Shown: piece by piece, positions 12,480 to 25,200 of the stretch | Layout of the letters: every line of letters starts with the position of its first letter | How positions within the stretch are numbered: the stretch's first letter is position 1 | Notes under the pieces: model-generated | What the model was told of the DNA's origin: nothing | Seen by the model: only the letters and a program-made list of their open reading frames with translations | Databases searched by the model: none | Translations under genes and position numbers: made by a program | Assembly (NCBI RefSeq): GCF_040802235.1 | Contig: NC_133159.1 | Span: 73,582,501 to 73,646,500 of the forward strand | DNA length: 64,000 nt | Direction of reading: 5' to 3' | Source: Manis javanica | Lineage: Eukaryota > Chordata > Mammalia > Pholidota > Manidae

Positions 12480-12960
12480 TCAGTCAAGGTCCAATCATGA
12501 GATAGACACCATCCAAGTTGCTGAATAGAGAGAGTTTAGTATAAAAAAGTGTTACCTACATAACTGAAAGGGTAGAAAGGGAACTCTAAGATAGCATGAG
12601 AGTAGGAAGCATTTATCACCCTTGAGGCTGAGAGAACAAAGAGAAGAGATTGTACTTAAACTTAGAAGCTTAAGGGAGGTAAAAAGTCATACCTTTGAGG
12701 AGAAGGTGATACCTGGCTGCTTTTGGTGTCTCTGCATTAGAAAAAGGCTGGGATCTAGAACTGGGGGACAAAAGCACTGCTGGCCTGTGCCCGGTGGTGT
12801 CTCAGGATGCAGGAGGGGGAGGGCAGAGAGACTGGTTCTATGAATGGGAAAAACTTCACATGAATTTAGGCGTACTACCAGAAGGAACTGCTCCATATGA
12901 GGTGAGAAGTATCGGGGTGGTGGGGACATGATAGTTGCTCAGGTCTTACACATGTATGTG
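12480..12960. repeat. unassigned ancient repeat (LTR-like?)
   Basis: Starts with 'cagtcaaggtccaatcatgag...gaatagagagagtttagtataaaa', similar in style to the antisense end of old mammalian LTRs, and continues as purine-rich sequence to about 12940. I cannot name a family and see no clear target duplication. Confidence 0.3.
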
Positions 12961-14719
12961 TAGCAGAATGGTGCTGCTGTTCATGGGAATCAGGAAATCA
13001 GGAAGCAAAACATACTTTAAAATTTGTAGTTTCTGGGATTTTGATTGTACTGAATTCAATTTAAGAGTCCACACTTAGAATTGGGGAAGCACAAAAGGAG
13101 CCAGAGGATGAGTTGGGGAAAGACTGAGAGGTCGGTGGGGCATCCAAATGGTGTAGGGAAGGAGGAGGGAACAATTTCAGGCCAGCCTACGGTCGTCCTT
13201 ACGTCCGCAAGGTGGGGCGGCAACTTTAAGAGGGAAGCAGTGCACCTTGGTTGAGGTTAGTTGGAGTCAGCACTTGAAGTTAGGGATGGACTAAGGGTCT
13301 GTCACTTGATACCACTCCGATCCCACTTAGTCTCCTTTGAGGAGTCATCAAACTCTTTTTTTCTCTTTGTAAATCACTTTCCCAACTCTGAAAAATAACC
13401 TTTGCTTATGCCTTAAATTGTGACAAAGACTTGTATCTGTTTACCAGGTTTAAAGATCTTTTTCTTCTGTTCTGTTCTTGAATTGTGTTAGCTCTTCTTC
13501 AAGGAAAACAATTTTACCAGGAAAAAAAATTTTTTTTGGCAAGTTCCAAAAGGGAACTATAATATATTATTGAGAAAACTAAAGTTATTTGGTAGCCAGA
13601 TGGACATGTTCAAATGCTCTTGTTTCCTGTCCCCCGCAAAGCTTTTGCTACACATACGCATGAGAAGGATGCTGTGTCCTGCTTTGGTTTCTGAACTTTG
13701 TGAAAGCATTTCTGCTGTTTTTAGGAGTAGCCAAGCCCTCTTGACCAGAGCCTGGGAAAGCCAACCTCACTCCCCCAACACTTAACTTCAGCAAACCGCT
13801 CAGGCTGCCAGGCACGTTGGAGATCCTGTGGGTGCAACTCCGCGGAGACCAAGGGCAAGATAATCAGTCCAAGGAGACAGTTAATTTTAGTACAAAAGAG
13901 GTTAGATGTGATTTATTTCCAACACCAATGAACCAAAAGAGCTAACAATCATCAGAACAAAACACAGAACCATCAAGTACTCCATGTAAAAATGGCTTCT
14001 GTCAGCTGAGATCAGCCTTGTCATTAGCAAAACAGGCTGGCTTCAGGTGGCTCAGGAGCCAATGTGGAGGACATTTTCAGGTTGTCTTTAAAGGAAAAGG
14101 GATTTGATTCATCAAAGAGTTAGAGAAATGCATTTGGAGACAAGAAAGAGAATAGGAGAAGAAAAAAAGGCAAGAGAGGACAGGAAACTTTTTATGGGAA
14201 TATCACAGCTCATTTGTCATTTCGTTCATCATCATTATCTTCAGAAAACATAATGCTGGGACAGGATCCATGAGACTTATGCTGCCTCTTAATCATCCCC
14301 TTTCAGCTGCTGCAGGAGAATCCTCTCCATGGCTCTGCTCGTGGTGGAGCAGAGTTCAGCGTGCCCAGCAGCAGGCCCAGAAATGCTCTCTCAGTCTCAG
14401 CTTCAGGATGGGCCCCTTGTCAGGTGCATTGTTCTCCACTTGAGCAATGTGTTCTCTTGCACTTGAGCCCAACATGAGGACTTGTTAAAGGCCATTGCTC
14501 ATAGTCTCATTGTTGATTTATTCAGGTGTACAAAATAGCTTAAACAGCCCCTTTTCCTGTTTCTTGAGTCTCTGGGACTCAAGGACTTGGAAGAAGACCT
14601 ATAAAATCATGGCAGGATGAGTACGCAGACAGGGAGGCATAGAGTCCTAAATCCTTTTTTTAATGAGGGAAAAGTCTCAGACCCTTCTGGTTCTTCCTTC
14701 TAGGTCATTATTTACCAGA
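12961..14719. other. unique DNA, no recognised feature
   Basis: About 1.8 kb without a clear repeat. Includes an A8T8-like run at 13525-13541. The 13780-14060 part is less AT-rich and non-repetitive. No gene seen. Confidence 0.35.
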
Positions 14720-14945
14720 ATACTTTGGGTCCCAAATCCTGTGCTATTTAATCACCTTGTTCTCTCTGCGGTCATTATATTATGCACATACTTCTGCTAT
14801 TACCTTCACCTATGACACATTATACATCCCTCATTTTTCCATGGACTAGGACAATGGTTTAATTATCTGTCAATCTTCTGTACCTAGATCAAGCGCTCAG
14901 TGTTTGTATGTTGAGTGAATGAAAGAATGAAAGCCATTTATATTG
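14720..14945 (+). repeat. L2 LINE 3' end
   Basis: Ends with 'caagcgctcagtgtttgtatgttgagtgaatgaaagaatga', the L2 tail pattern, preceded by a degraded 'tccatggactaggacaatgg' block. Confidence 0.55.
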
Positions 14946-16369
14946 AGTGAGTAATAATTAAATTGAGAATGAAGCTGTCTGCCTCTATCCCTAGCAAATA
15001 AGAAGGGAAACACTGTGAGACTCCTATATTTGCAAGAGGAATACCTGAAAGCATCTTTTATTGTAGGTAAAGAGGAGAGGACTCAGGGTATCACTTAGAG
15101 TACGGGAGTGGGATCCAGGGCTGGAGTGGATTTAGATCTGAGGCTTTGTATGTCCCTCTAGTGTTTATTTGAAAGCATTTATTTTAAGGCAAGGATCCAT
15201 AGCTCACTTTCTATCCACCTGCAGACACCCCTTGCCTTTTCTAAACTTTTCCTTATTGCTCAGTACTGGCAGGAATCACAAGATACTCTAACTGTTCTTC
15301 TTTCAAAGATGCTGTCCTGTTGTCAGCCCAAGGGTCCAATTGTAGGACTCAGAAAATGCACCCCCACTTCCCTAGGTTTTCTTTAAATGTGTGAGCTTAG
15401 GTTGGATATACTACATACCTAAAGGGAAAAATAACTTAAAAAATGTATGTGGGTTTGTTTGTCAAAGAAGAAAGTGAGCAGCTACCTTTGTCAGTGGTTG
15501 GGGAGGAACTGGATTTTCCTAATGCTCCCACAGGCATCCCTTGTATTATTGTAACCCCTACCCTGAGCACCCTAGAATCCTCTGGTTACCAATTCACAGT
15601 CATTCAAAGCTTTGCCAGGAGTGCTCATTCTTTTTTGTGTTCTCTGAAAGCCTCAGGAGTGTACCCCGGCACCCTCTCTGATCTGCTCATTTTTTTGGCT
15701 AGAGAGCTGGGGAGCAAAGCTGGTGTCCCACGGAGAGTTTCCATGTGTAAATGTCCACATCGTTTATTCACATCCTTCAAGGGCTTCTTTTAACATTTTC
15801 TGATTGTGTTTCTCAGTACATGGTGTCAACAGCTCTCAGAACTGTTAAGTTTTCTATTTATCCTCAGGCCAGGAAAAGGCACAGATCGCTGCAGTGTAAA
15901 ATTACCAGTGGTTTTGACAGTGACCTGGAAGAACTATGGAATGAGGAAATTAAGCCTTGAGAACTGAGGTCCAGCCCCAGGCCCATCTTAACCAAGAAGT
16001 TCTGCTCAATTATACAGGTCACAGAAGTTCTGCTAGTCCTGAAAATATTGAACTCATCAAACTTAAGTTGGGTATTGCTGACATGTCTTGATGAATGGCC
16101 AGTTTTGGACACCATGTACCGTATTTACTTGTTTATTTCCTCTATTCTGTTCCTCCACAACCTTAATTTTGAAAAGTAACTCTGAGTTTTGGAATTTGTT
16201 TTTTAATTTTTTTGTATGAGTCTTCCAAATCAGCACAAACTTTTCTGGAGGCTTGAAAAGGTCAATTAGAATGGTAAAAAAAAATGTCATATTTGCTGAA
16301 AATAGAAGGAACAGGACTTATTTTTTTGGACCTGCTCTTGCCAAGCCTTTAGAGAGAGGATGTTGTTAT
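14946..16369. other. unique DNA, no recognised feature
   Basis: No repeat recognised. A 116-codon sense frame at 15443-15793 has no family character. No splice or promoter signal stands out. Confidence 0.35.
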
Positions 16370-16592
16370 GGCTGTGGGTTCAAGCCTTAGAATAGGACCG
16401 CTTGGCTTGACCCCTCACTCTACCACTTCTCAGCTATGAACCTGTGAGCAACTTACCCTCTGTATGCTTCAGTTTCATTGGGGATAGAAACTAAAAACAC
16501 CTACTTCCTAGAGCTGTTTTGAGTTAATAGGTATGAAGCACTTAGAAAAGTGATTGGCACACATAAAGTTCTCAATAAATGTTAGTTACTGT
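16370..16592 (+). repeat. MIR SINE, nearly full length
   Basis: ggttcaagccttagaatagg, ctctaccacttctcagctatgaacctgtgagcaacttaccctctg, ttcagtttcattgggg and gcacttagaaaagtgattggcacacataaagttctcaataaatg follow the full MIR order, ending in the L2-like tail. Confidence 0.88.
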
Positions 16593-17829
16593 CTTCAGTT
16601 AGATAATAACTTAGAACTGTTTGCAGATGTATTGTGAATGTAGAATCACAAAGTTCACTCTGGGCAGTGTAGAAACATATACTGAAAAAGGGAATTGTGC
16701 AAATAAACATGATATAGCTCAAGATAGTTGTGTCTCAATTCTTATGTATTTCTTTAGTCTACAAGTTATCCCTTAGTTAGATCCCTTTTTAAACAGCCCT
16801 ATTACCTTGCTTACAAGGGCCATTTCAGCTTCTCTTTAGACACTGATCACTTGTTCCTTAACTGTGAGAAATGTACTTTAAGGCCTCCAGAATTCCACTG
16901 ACCTTACTTAGGAGTCCCAGAATCCCAAAGCTGGTTTTGAAAATCTTTCTCAAATAATTCTTCCTTAATTTCCATTCTCAGGGCCTTTTTATATCTTTAA
17001 TATGAATGACAGATTTCAAGGATTACACAATTGGTTCTTCTATGCTTCTCCTTCTGGTAACTCTGCATATGGTCTAACACGTTCTTTGGTTATCAGTTAT
17101 GTCTTGGTGCATCAGTCAAAACTTCCAATTTAACCATCTGCTACATTTGTAAACCCATCCTTGTACCTCTTCATGGTACACTGGATAGAGAACATTTATA
17201 AATTCTCAAGCCTCAATGTTGAACCAATAGAATTAGGGGTAAGTGAAGAAAAAAATGGACATTTATATATTTTGCTTGACTCACGTAACTAGAAAATAGC
17301 AGAGCCAGAATTCCCCTCGAGATCTGTGTGCCTAAAACCCAGGTTCATTTGCTTTATGATGAAGTGTTTATGCAAAATCTATCCCAGGAAATGCTTCTTT
17401 ACATTCCTTCTTCTCTTGATTGTATTCAAAATGCTGTCAAGTAACTTGGGCTTTTGGTTAATCAAAGAAAAAGTAGAAAATGCAGGCATTTTCTTTCCTT
17501 TTATATCCAGCCTCTTTCTTCTACCTCATGAATGAGGAATTGGGTGGCTTCCACTTTATAGCCTTTGAGGGCTTTTTAACAAAACTAAAATTACTGACTT
17601 TGGCATTGCCTCAGGAGGATGTGCTTTTAATAATATTTGAACTCTGTTCTCTAAATTCAATAGTCAGATAAGAGACAGTCATGTTATTGTGCATTTATGA
17701 TTTATTTCTTCCCTGATAGCAATGCGAGTTTCAGAAGCCAAAACATGGCTTCTGCTTCCTATCTGTCCTCATAGGGCAGCTTCCTGCTGTCCCAATAGAA
17801 AAGACATTTCCATTAAAATGCCTTAAAAC
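16593..17829. other. unique DNA, no recognised feature
   Basis: AT-rich, non-repetitive by eye. A few short hydrophobic sense frames (17326-17671) have no family match. Confidence 0.35.
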
Positions 17830-18830
17830 TAGTTTTTGCCCATAGTCCATACCTACACACATACATATGAAACCTTTGAGCACCAAAGAAAAAGAAAAAC
17901 TAAGAGATTCAATACTGGAAAGAAGAAACAGGTTATCTTCAGGGGAATGAGAATCACAATGGCTTTTGATTTCTCAGCAGCAACATTGGGTGATGGAAGA
18001 CAGTGGAACAATGTCTTCAAAGTTCTGAGGGAAAATAATTTTGACCACAGAATTCTATACCCAGCCAAGCAGAGAGGGAAAAACATATAAAAAATGTAAG
18101 AAATTGTAGTATATATTTCTGAAGAAGATAACTGAAATTGACTCCAGCAAAATGGAAAACATCATGGAGGAAGGCAGTACGTCCAGGAAATAGAAGCTTT
18201 AGCTTAGACAGGCAGGTAGGGTGGTCTCTTGGTGATAGCTGGGCAGTGGCTAAGGAGCAAGCTGTCTAGAAGGTAGCATAAATTCAGAGATATCTGGGTG
18301 GATGTCTTAGGAAAGAAAGAGATTGGTCCACAGATAAAAACATTTATGTAATTATTAGAGTCAGTTCCTAGATAAACCCACAGAAGGCTTAATAATGATT
18401 ACAGAAGAAAGAATAATGTTATTAATTTCAACAATGTAAATGTATAAGTGGAGTTGACAGATATTAGGATGTGGAATAGAGGGGAATGGAGGAAGATGGA
18501 AAGACAGAGCCTACAATGTCCTTATAAAACGTGAAGTTGCTTAAATGAGTAGACATTGACTCTATTATTTAACACTACACTTGCCACCAACAAGAGAATA
18601 TATGCTATAAGTATTAGTAGTTGAGAAGAGGGAGGTAGATAAAGTGGAACGGGAAAGTTTGAGGGAACTTAATACTATTCATAGCAGGGAACTAAAAGTT
18701 ATTGTTTAAAGTTGATAAAAGAGAAATAGAGAGATAACCCAGTTAGAATTAAAACGGTTAAGCACCAGCATATTGTAAATCAAATAGATAAACAAACATA
18801 AATTATTAAAAGTAACTGTGGGCAGAGGGG
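17830..18830 (+). repeat. L1M/HAL1-like fragment (sense)
   Basis: Sense-strand, A-rich L1 relic. The clearest block is 'tctcagcagcaacattgggtgatggaagacagtggaacaatgtcttcaaagttctgagggaaaataa ... cagaattctatacccagcc' (about 17975-18065), a well-known segment of old L1/HAL1 elements. The rest is A-rich, decaying to about 18830. No intact ORF. Confidence 0.7.
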
Positions 18831-19309
18831 CTAAGCATGAGGATGAATGAAGCAATAGATTGTGACTTTTTATTATAAGCCCATACTACATTATTTATTT
18901 TATCATGTGCATGTAGTACTTGGAATATATATATTTTAAACAGCTCTTGTGAAACCATGTTAGTCTGTTGGCTGTTTGAACATTTTGGTCTGTCTTAGTG
19001 ATGGGGTGGATTGTAATAAAAGAAAACTGGTTCGTCCCCAGGCATATGCCGATGGAAAGAAAGGTGGTGAGGTGTGGTCACTCTTCTCAGCCAGGGATCA
19101 GAATTTTTCAGGGAGGTATTCTATATATTAAGGACATGCAAATGAGCTTCTCTACCAATTAAAATAAGGACAGATACAAAGAGGCAAAATCTGGAGAAGC
19201 AGGAGATTAAGAAGGGAGTGACTTGAGCAAGCTAGGAACTGCTTAGAAGATCACCTATTGTCTTCATTGTGATGAGCAGGAGATGTAAGCCAGAAATACT
19301 TCCCAGTTG
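18831..19309. other. unique DNA, no recognised feature
   Basis: Includes an octamer-type ATGCAAAT at 19136-19143. No gene or clear repeat. Confidence 0.3.
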
Positions 19310-19314
19310 GTTAG

Positions 19315-19563
19315 TGAAAGGAAAGGAGCGACACACAACAGCAATTCACCGGAGAGTTCCGCTTTATTAGGGAAAGGTACTGGGTTATATAGGATGGGGC
19401 ATAGGGTGATTGTGGTGTTACTTCTACGGGGCTGGTGGCTGTTGGCTAGGTGCTGGGATTGGGAGGGGGGCGAGAGGTGATTGGGCTTCAGGTGGCGCCG
19501 GCGGGAACCGAGGACCCCGAAAAGAAGCCGGAAGTTCACCATCTTACTGGTGGGGACCCTTCA
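19315..19563 (-). mobile_element. short solo LTR, CpG-rich, with perfect 5-bp target duplication
   Basis: A 249-bp unit with TG...CA ends, flanked by the perfect direct repeat gttag (19310-19314 and 19564-19568). In antisense orientation it has LTR anatomy: a TATATAA-type TATA box (complement of 19385-19391), then a polyadenylation signal AATAAA (complement of 19363-19368), then a short U5. It keeps 11 CpG dinucleotides and high GC (including ggcgccggcggg at 19493-19504), very unlike its neighbours, so it looks younger than the other repeats here. No internal viral sequence is present. Family not identified. The 5-bp duplication fits several endogenous retrovirus classes. Confidence 0.85.
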
Positions 19564-20030
19564 GTTAGCCCAGCCTTAAATGCTACTTAGTGTGAATCAG
19601 GCTAGACAGGAACTATCTTGATTTGAATCCAGGCGATGGATGAATGGAAACTCACATTTCTCTCTACCCAGCTATGAACTTCTGGTTCTCATGCACCATT
19701 TCCATTTTGCCTTCTCACTCCATGTACCTCTAATGTTACCAATTGCTCTAGTAATTGACTTTGCTACTAGAAGAAACTCCTGAGTTCTCTTTCTCTTTCT
19801 ATTACACACTTTACGCCAAAGAATGTGTCAGTCAGGGCTAAAGCGATAGTCTCAGGGCAGACGGCCAACTTGCATCTCATGACAACATTACAACTCTGAC
19901 TTCAGAGTGAGCACCCAGCACTGAGACCCTGGAATGACAGCCTGGAGCTGCTGAGATAGGCAAGCAGGCAACCTGCCTCAGAGCTCAGAGAAGTCGTTGG
20001 CTGGAAAGCGCTTCCTCTTTGCTCTTTCCG

Positions 20031-20067
20031 GTTGCTCATAACTGGGTGAAATGTTGCTCATAACTGG
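20031..20067. repeat. 22-bp-spaced direct repeat
   Basis: The 15-mer gttgctcataactgg occurs at 20031-20045 and again at 20053-20067, a two-copy micro-duplication. Confidence 0.95.
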
Positions 20068-20395
20068 ATATCTAAGTCTGCTAGCTAAAAGCCAGTTTTG
20101 GCCTGATGACTTGTATGGATATTTGTGTTTCCTTTGTGGAAGTGAAAGCAACAGTAAGAATTATAGGAATTTAGGGGTTTTAGCAGTTGTTTAAATTTTT
20201 TTATTTTTGCAGAATGCATCTGCAAGAGTTTAATATTTAGGTGTGACTGGGACATTCAGAGCACCTCAGGGGTCTGAAGGTATGCTGAGATAAAGAATTT
20301 TCAAAGGAGCCCAAAGTTTCTAAATTCCCTGAAGCCATTTTGATACCTTTCTAAAATGAATTCTTGGCCCTTGCAAACGTGTTTACTGTGTGTCT

Positions 20396-20419
20396 CCCAC
20401 CATTGATTTGCATGGTGGG
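20396..20419. other. 8-bp-arm hairpin with an octamer motif across the loop
   Basis: Arms CCCACCAT (20396-20403) and ATGGTGGG (20412-20419) are perfect complements around an 8-base loop. The octamer ATTTGCAT (POU-factor consensus) spans 20406-20413, covering loop and arm. Function is unproven. Confidence 0.6.
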
Positions 20420-23400
20420 TTCCAATGCTACATTGGGAAATGGGAGTCTGGGACACAGAGGTAATACAGAAGGACATTGCTGGATTTTGAGAGTCACATC
20501 TTCAGAGTAATCAAATGAGAAGTTCATTATATGGTCTATTTAGTTTGGTAATAAAAGGAACAATATTTCTCTAATACATCAATTTCTGGTTCTTAGAAAC
20601 TTCCCTCAAGTTTTGGCAAGACGTACCTAAGGACTAAGAACTTTAATTCTCCAGCAGGGAGAAAAGGTTCCTGATTGAGGGTCTTGTTTGTCACCATTCT
20701 AGGGGCACTTTTTGGATTCTTCAATGTAAGGGCCTTCGGAACCATTTTGTCATGCGTCATCATTTTCCTAAATACTGATTAGTTTTCTTTCATTATGACA
20801 GAGTGGAGGTTGGAGGTTAGGGCTGAGAACTGCTACCAAGCATCACTGCGGATTGAGCTCTATAGGGCCCTGCTTTCCTCTCCCTCTCTTTTATTACCTT
20901 TGCGGGTAGCTCATCTGTAGAAATCCTTCCATGCCCTTCGGTAAACTTGGCACCAAGCAAGATGGAGGTTTTCAAGCTCTTCAGCTTCAGAGACTCTGGC
21001 TGTCACCGGGGAAGCTGCACCTGGACTGGACCCATTTGTACTGATGGCACTGGGTCCTGCACTATCTGTGCAGCCCTAAAAATAGCTCTCAATTAACATT
21101 GCATTTCAAGAATTGGAAAATTTCCCAGAAGTCCATTCTTTTTTTCTTTTCTATTTCATTACATTTTGCAGTAATAATACACAAGCCTGCAGAAAACATG
21201 ACGGGTAATGAAAAAATGTAATTAATATAAGCAGTGTAAAGCATGTTTTTTTTCTCTGTTGTCCTTGCAGAAAATTGCTGCTTTAAACCAAGCAGGATGT
21301 GAAAATGCATAAAACCCCTCTTTAATCTGCTGTGGTTTGTAAATATCTTATGCAAAAGAGTTTAAGTCAACTGTCATATTTTTTTTTAACATTGTCACAT
21401 ATTCTTGTAAAAATTCTTTTTCCTGCAGGACAAATTGAGTGATCTGGATAACCATTTTCAACGGGGGAGGAATGGAGGCAATGGTGAGGATTTTCAACAA
21501 TAAACCTAAAAACAGGAAGGTCCTGCTTTGTGGATGGCTGCTCTGACCACTGGAGTTCTCTGAACAGCATTAAGTGTGCTACCTCTCCGTGCACTCAATT
21601 TTGGTCCAGTACCTGGGAGAAGGAAACTATTGCTACTATTTCACACCAATACACCCATCCCATTAATCGAAATAAAGTGATAAAGAGGCCAAGAGGCTGT
21701 GGTACATGCCGGCATTTCTCAGACCATTTCACTCCACTTATCTGTGCCACTAGCACTATCAAGAGGTGTGTGACTGGAAGGTCACAACCGAATTTCAAAG
21801 CTGAAACACAAAACATTATTCCCAAAACATCTTTGGAGGCTAGAAAGGGTTTGTTTTCATCTGTTCTCTCCTTCGCTCTTTATTTTTAACTGCAGCTGAC
21901 ATGCTTTTTGGTTATTGTTTATATCCACCTTGAGCTGGGTTCTAGAAGTTTTCCTACGGCCCTGATGGGCCCTGATGTGTGTGAACGTTCAGCGTTTGCT
22001 TGGGAACTGCTGGCCTAGTCCCCTCTGCTCCCCTGGAGTCCCTGTGAAGGTAGGTTCCCCCAGCTGAGAAGCAGCGCCTCTCTCCTGGGGCATTCTGGGC
22101 AGCCATTTGGAGTCCCAGATGTAGGAAATGAAATAATCCATGCTCATACAGTCACAAAGTGCCCATCTGGCACCCAGGAACCTTGCGCGCTGGAAGCACA
22201 CAGGCATGAGCTCACTTTTGTTATGGCATTTCATAAACGGAGCTGCAGCCAGCTAGAGAAGAAGGACTTGGGGCTGATAACAATCATTTTCCACTCCCCT
22301 CCCTTTCTGCCTGCTCCCCTCAAAACACACACACATACACACACACTCACATAGTCTTAACCTTTTAAAACAAAAGGGTCAGGGAGGAAAAAAAAAGGGA
22401 GATCCATCCTCCAAAAGGTAACATTTTTTTCCAGAGGGTCTGAAGGAGAAATTTCCATTAACAGCTAAATCCCTCCTCGCCACCTCTCTGTCCACATTAT
22501 TGTTTTTATGCCCTCCACGCTAGGACTCACAGGTGATGGTGTGAAATGTGACCAGTCAACTCTTGGCTAACATCTCTTCTTATACATCACCTTAAAAATA
22601 AGGAAAAGCACCAGTGGGAGGGATATCATAAATCACGTAACTACTGTGCTGCTTTCCAGTCCAGAAACCAAATTCACAGGAGGGTCTAGTAAATGACCTC
22701 AACATTCTTTCTTTAGTTTCTTTTTAAGTGTTTGTGCCAAGGTAGGAGCCACAAAAAGCCTGGCAGAGGAGGTGCTGGTTAGGGAACACCTTGGGCTCAG
22801 TGTGCGCATGTGTGTGAATGAAGGGGTGGCTGTCGCCGACAAATGCTTGCTGCTGACATTCAACCCCAAGTTACAATTAAAGAGCAAGGCCAATGTGTAA
22901 ACTAAGTCTGCTGGGGCAGGGTGTAATTGTTGTACCAGCTCAGTGTTTAATCTATGGGTCTAACTCTATTATCCTTTAAAAACACAAGTTTCTAAGAGAC
23001 ATCGTGCTTGGGGACAAGTGCGAGATCCCTAAAGGAGCAGGTAACTCAGGACACTGTGAAGAAGTCCAGGGACAAGGATGGGGCTTAAGAGAAAGACTGA
23101 TTAAGTCATGTGCGGATTTGTGTTATCCTAGCATTACAATGAAGAAAAAAATCACCTTAGACATTTCACTTGATGTTGTTCCGAACTGTAATAAAAAACA
23201 TCAGGTTGCATTACCCTTCCCAAATATCACATTCTGCTCTCAGCAGTTCCAGCTTCCCAGGGAGATGTTTTCAAAGTAGCTAGTGTTTTGGACCCTAGAG
23301 GAGAACAATCACAAAAACACAGGGAGAGCCCATCTCCAGCCCCTGCTCACCAAGCAGCATGCAGGGGAAATGAGGCAGCTAGGGATGTCCCGGCAGAGGA

Positions 23401-24049
23401 GAGGATCCTGGACTCACGGACATTCAGGAGGAAACAAATGGGTGTCCCCTGGGGGAGCTCACCCACTCCTCTCAGGTACTGCTCCTGCCTCTCAGAGAAT
23501 GGGATCTGCTTGTTTGCAAATCCAAAGCACCAAGTGGGTAGCACAATGCGCTGTTTGTAAATATGATAAACCATTGCAATATTACAGCTTTTCATTTGGA
23601 AAGCCATTTAGGCAAGAAATGATTACTGACCCATGATATGTAAATGACGGAAAAGCAGAAATTAGTATTTGGGTCAACTCGTGTATTTTTCAACCATGAA
23701 ATGAAAATCTCAGTGTTCACATTCCAATTCATACATGAAAGCATCACGCTGCTATTAGTTGACTATTGTGTTAATTTATTATTGTCTTAGTTAATGTTTC
23801 CAGAGCCACCAAGAAGTTCTATCTGCACTTTCAATGAACTAGTGATGCAACCGAAGAGAGGAGCATGTTCTTCCGGGCTGGCTGGTTTCCTGAGGGAATT
23901 CTCCTTTAGTTAAGGAGAAAAGAGGTAATTCTAAAGGAGAGGCTAGGGACCTCCACCCCAAATGTTTCAAATATGGGATCAGTCTATCACTTCCCTTTCT
24001 TCTGAGCTCAAGAAAACCACAAGAATGTGTTGGACAATTAGACTACCGT

Positions 24050-24640
24050 AACAAATTCTTAGGTGCTATTGGGGACACAAAAGAATCCCAAAAAGACCTT
24101 TGTCTTCAAGGTTGAAGCCAAAGAAACTCACTATGAATATGGTACAAAGGCTCAGAAGGGGAGAGAATTTAGGAAGGCTTCTTGTAGGTGGTGTAATTTA
24201 TCTGGTTCTGAAAGGGCTGTTAGACTTTAATAGGTGAAAGGAAGGAGTCATTTCAGTTAGGCAGCCAGAGAAAAGTCTTAGAAGATAGAGCACCACACTG
24301 CAGAACTGGGGCCTCCTTTTACTGAAACAGAAGGAGGGTGTTGATGAGCAAAAGGTGTAGGATCTCCTAGAGATGTCAGGTTGCCACTGAAACCACACAA
24401 GGTGGGCTACAGACCACCAAGCAGGGGTCCTTCCTGGAGAGAAAGAGGTGAGGGCGACTGGAAAACTGTCTGGGCCCACACAGATTATGTAGAAATGCAG
24501 CAAGGATTGGGCCTGGAGAGATTGTAGCAGGAAGGCCTGCTGGGATGTAAGACTTGCAATTTAAGGTCAGGGAGAGAAGGCCTGGAGTTGGGCGTTTTCA
24601 TCACCTGTTAGGAGGAATGGCAGAAGGATGGGAAGGAGAA
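24050..24640 (-). repeat. L2 LINE fragment (antisense)
   Basis: Antisense L2 interior order: aggtgctattggggacac, agacctttgtcttcaagg, then ggaaggcttcttgtaggtgg, and farther in ggcctggagagattgtagcagg. Strongly degraded. Confidence 0.5.
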
Positions 24641-25065
24641 GGTGGTTAGGTGGACAAGAAATCGAAGTGTTAGGGATATATCTAAACACTGCATGCAGAG
24701 GATAAATTTACTGTCAACCCTTAAATTCAATGGTTTCAAAGAACAAAATGAGTATATGATGCAGAGAGTAAGTGGAATAAGGAAATGCTAATGGTTTTGC
24801 CTTTTAATCGAATTAATTGGCTAGAGGAAACTCTCGGTATATCCATTGTGCAACTAAATCTCTTCTTGTGGCCTCATACATCACATCCTTGAGATTGGGT
24901 TGTGCTGAGATCTTTGGCTCCCTCCAACCATGCCCCTTGGATCTAGGGTGTGCCAGCACCTTAAAACAGGCACTTCATCAATCCCTTTGCTCAGGGATTT
25001 CAAGGTCACAAGAGATGTCCTGCCTGAGGGGGTACTGCAGTGCAGGACAGCTTTGAAGAGGTGGG
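24641..25065. other. unique DNA, no recognised feature
   Basis: Short mixed sequence between an L2 and a MER20. No gene or repeat recognised. Confidence 0.3.
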
Positions 25066-25200
25066 TTGCACCAGTAATTCTCAATGGAGGTAATACTTCC
25101 TCCTACAGAGTGTTTTGGAAATTCCTGGCAGCATTTCAGGATGTTGGGTGGGAGCCAGGGATGCTGGACCATCCCACACAATGAAGAATTATGTAGCCTC
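25066..25200 (+). mobile_element. MER20-type hAT element remnant
   Basis: ccagtaattctcaatggagg, then tttggaaattcctggcagcatttc, ggccaggg-like 'gagccagggatgctggacc' and atcccacacaatgaagaattatgtagcc match the non-autonomous hAT-Charlie element MER20 in order. It lacks coding sequence. Confidence 0.7.

Larger units (their letters stand above)
19564..24049. other. long unique tract, candidate conserved non-coding DNA
   Basis: About 4.5 kb without a recognisable interspersed repeat, apart from a small CA tract near 22322-22350. Several sub-blocks have the balanced, motif-dense look of conserved non-coding elements: 21090-21380 (many TAAT/ATTA cores around a pyrimidine-rich run and TGCAG) and 22560-22960. 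No open frame has recognisable protein character. Conservation is inferred from texture only. Confidence 0.4.
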
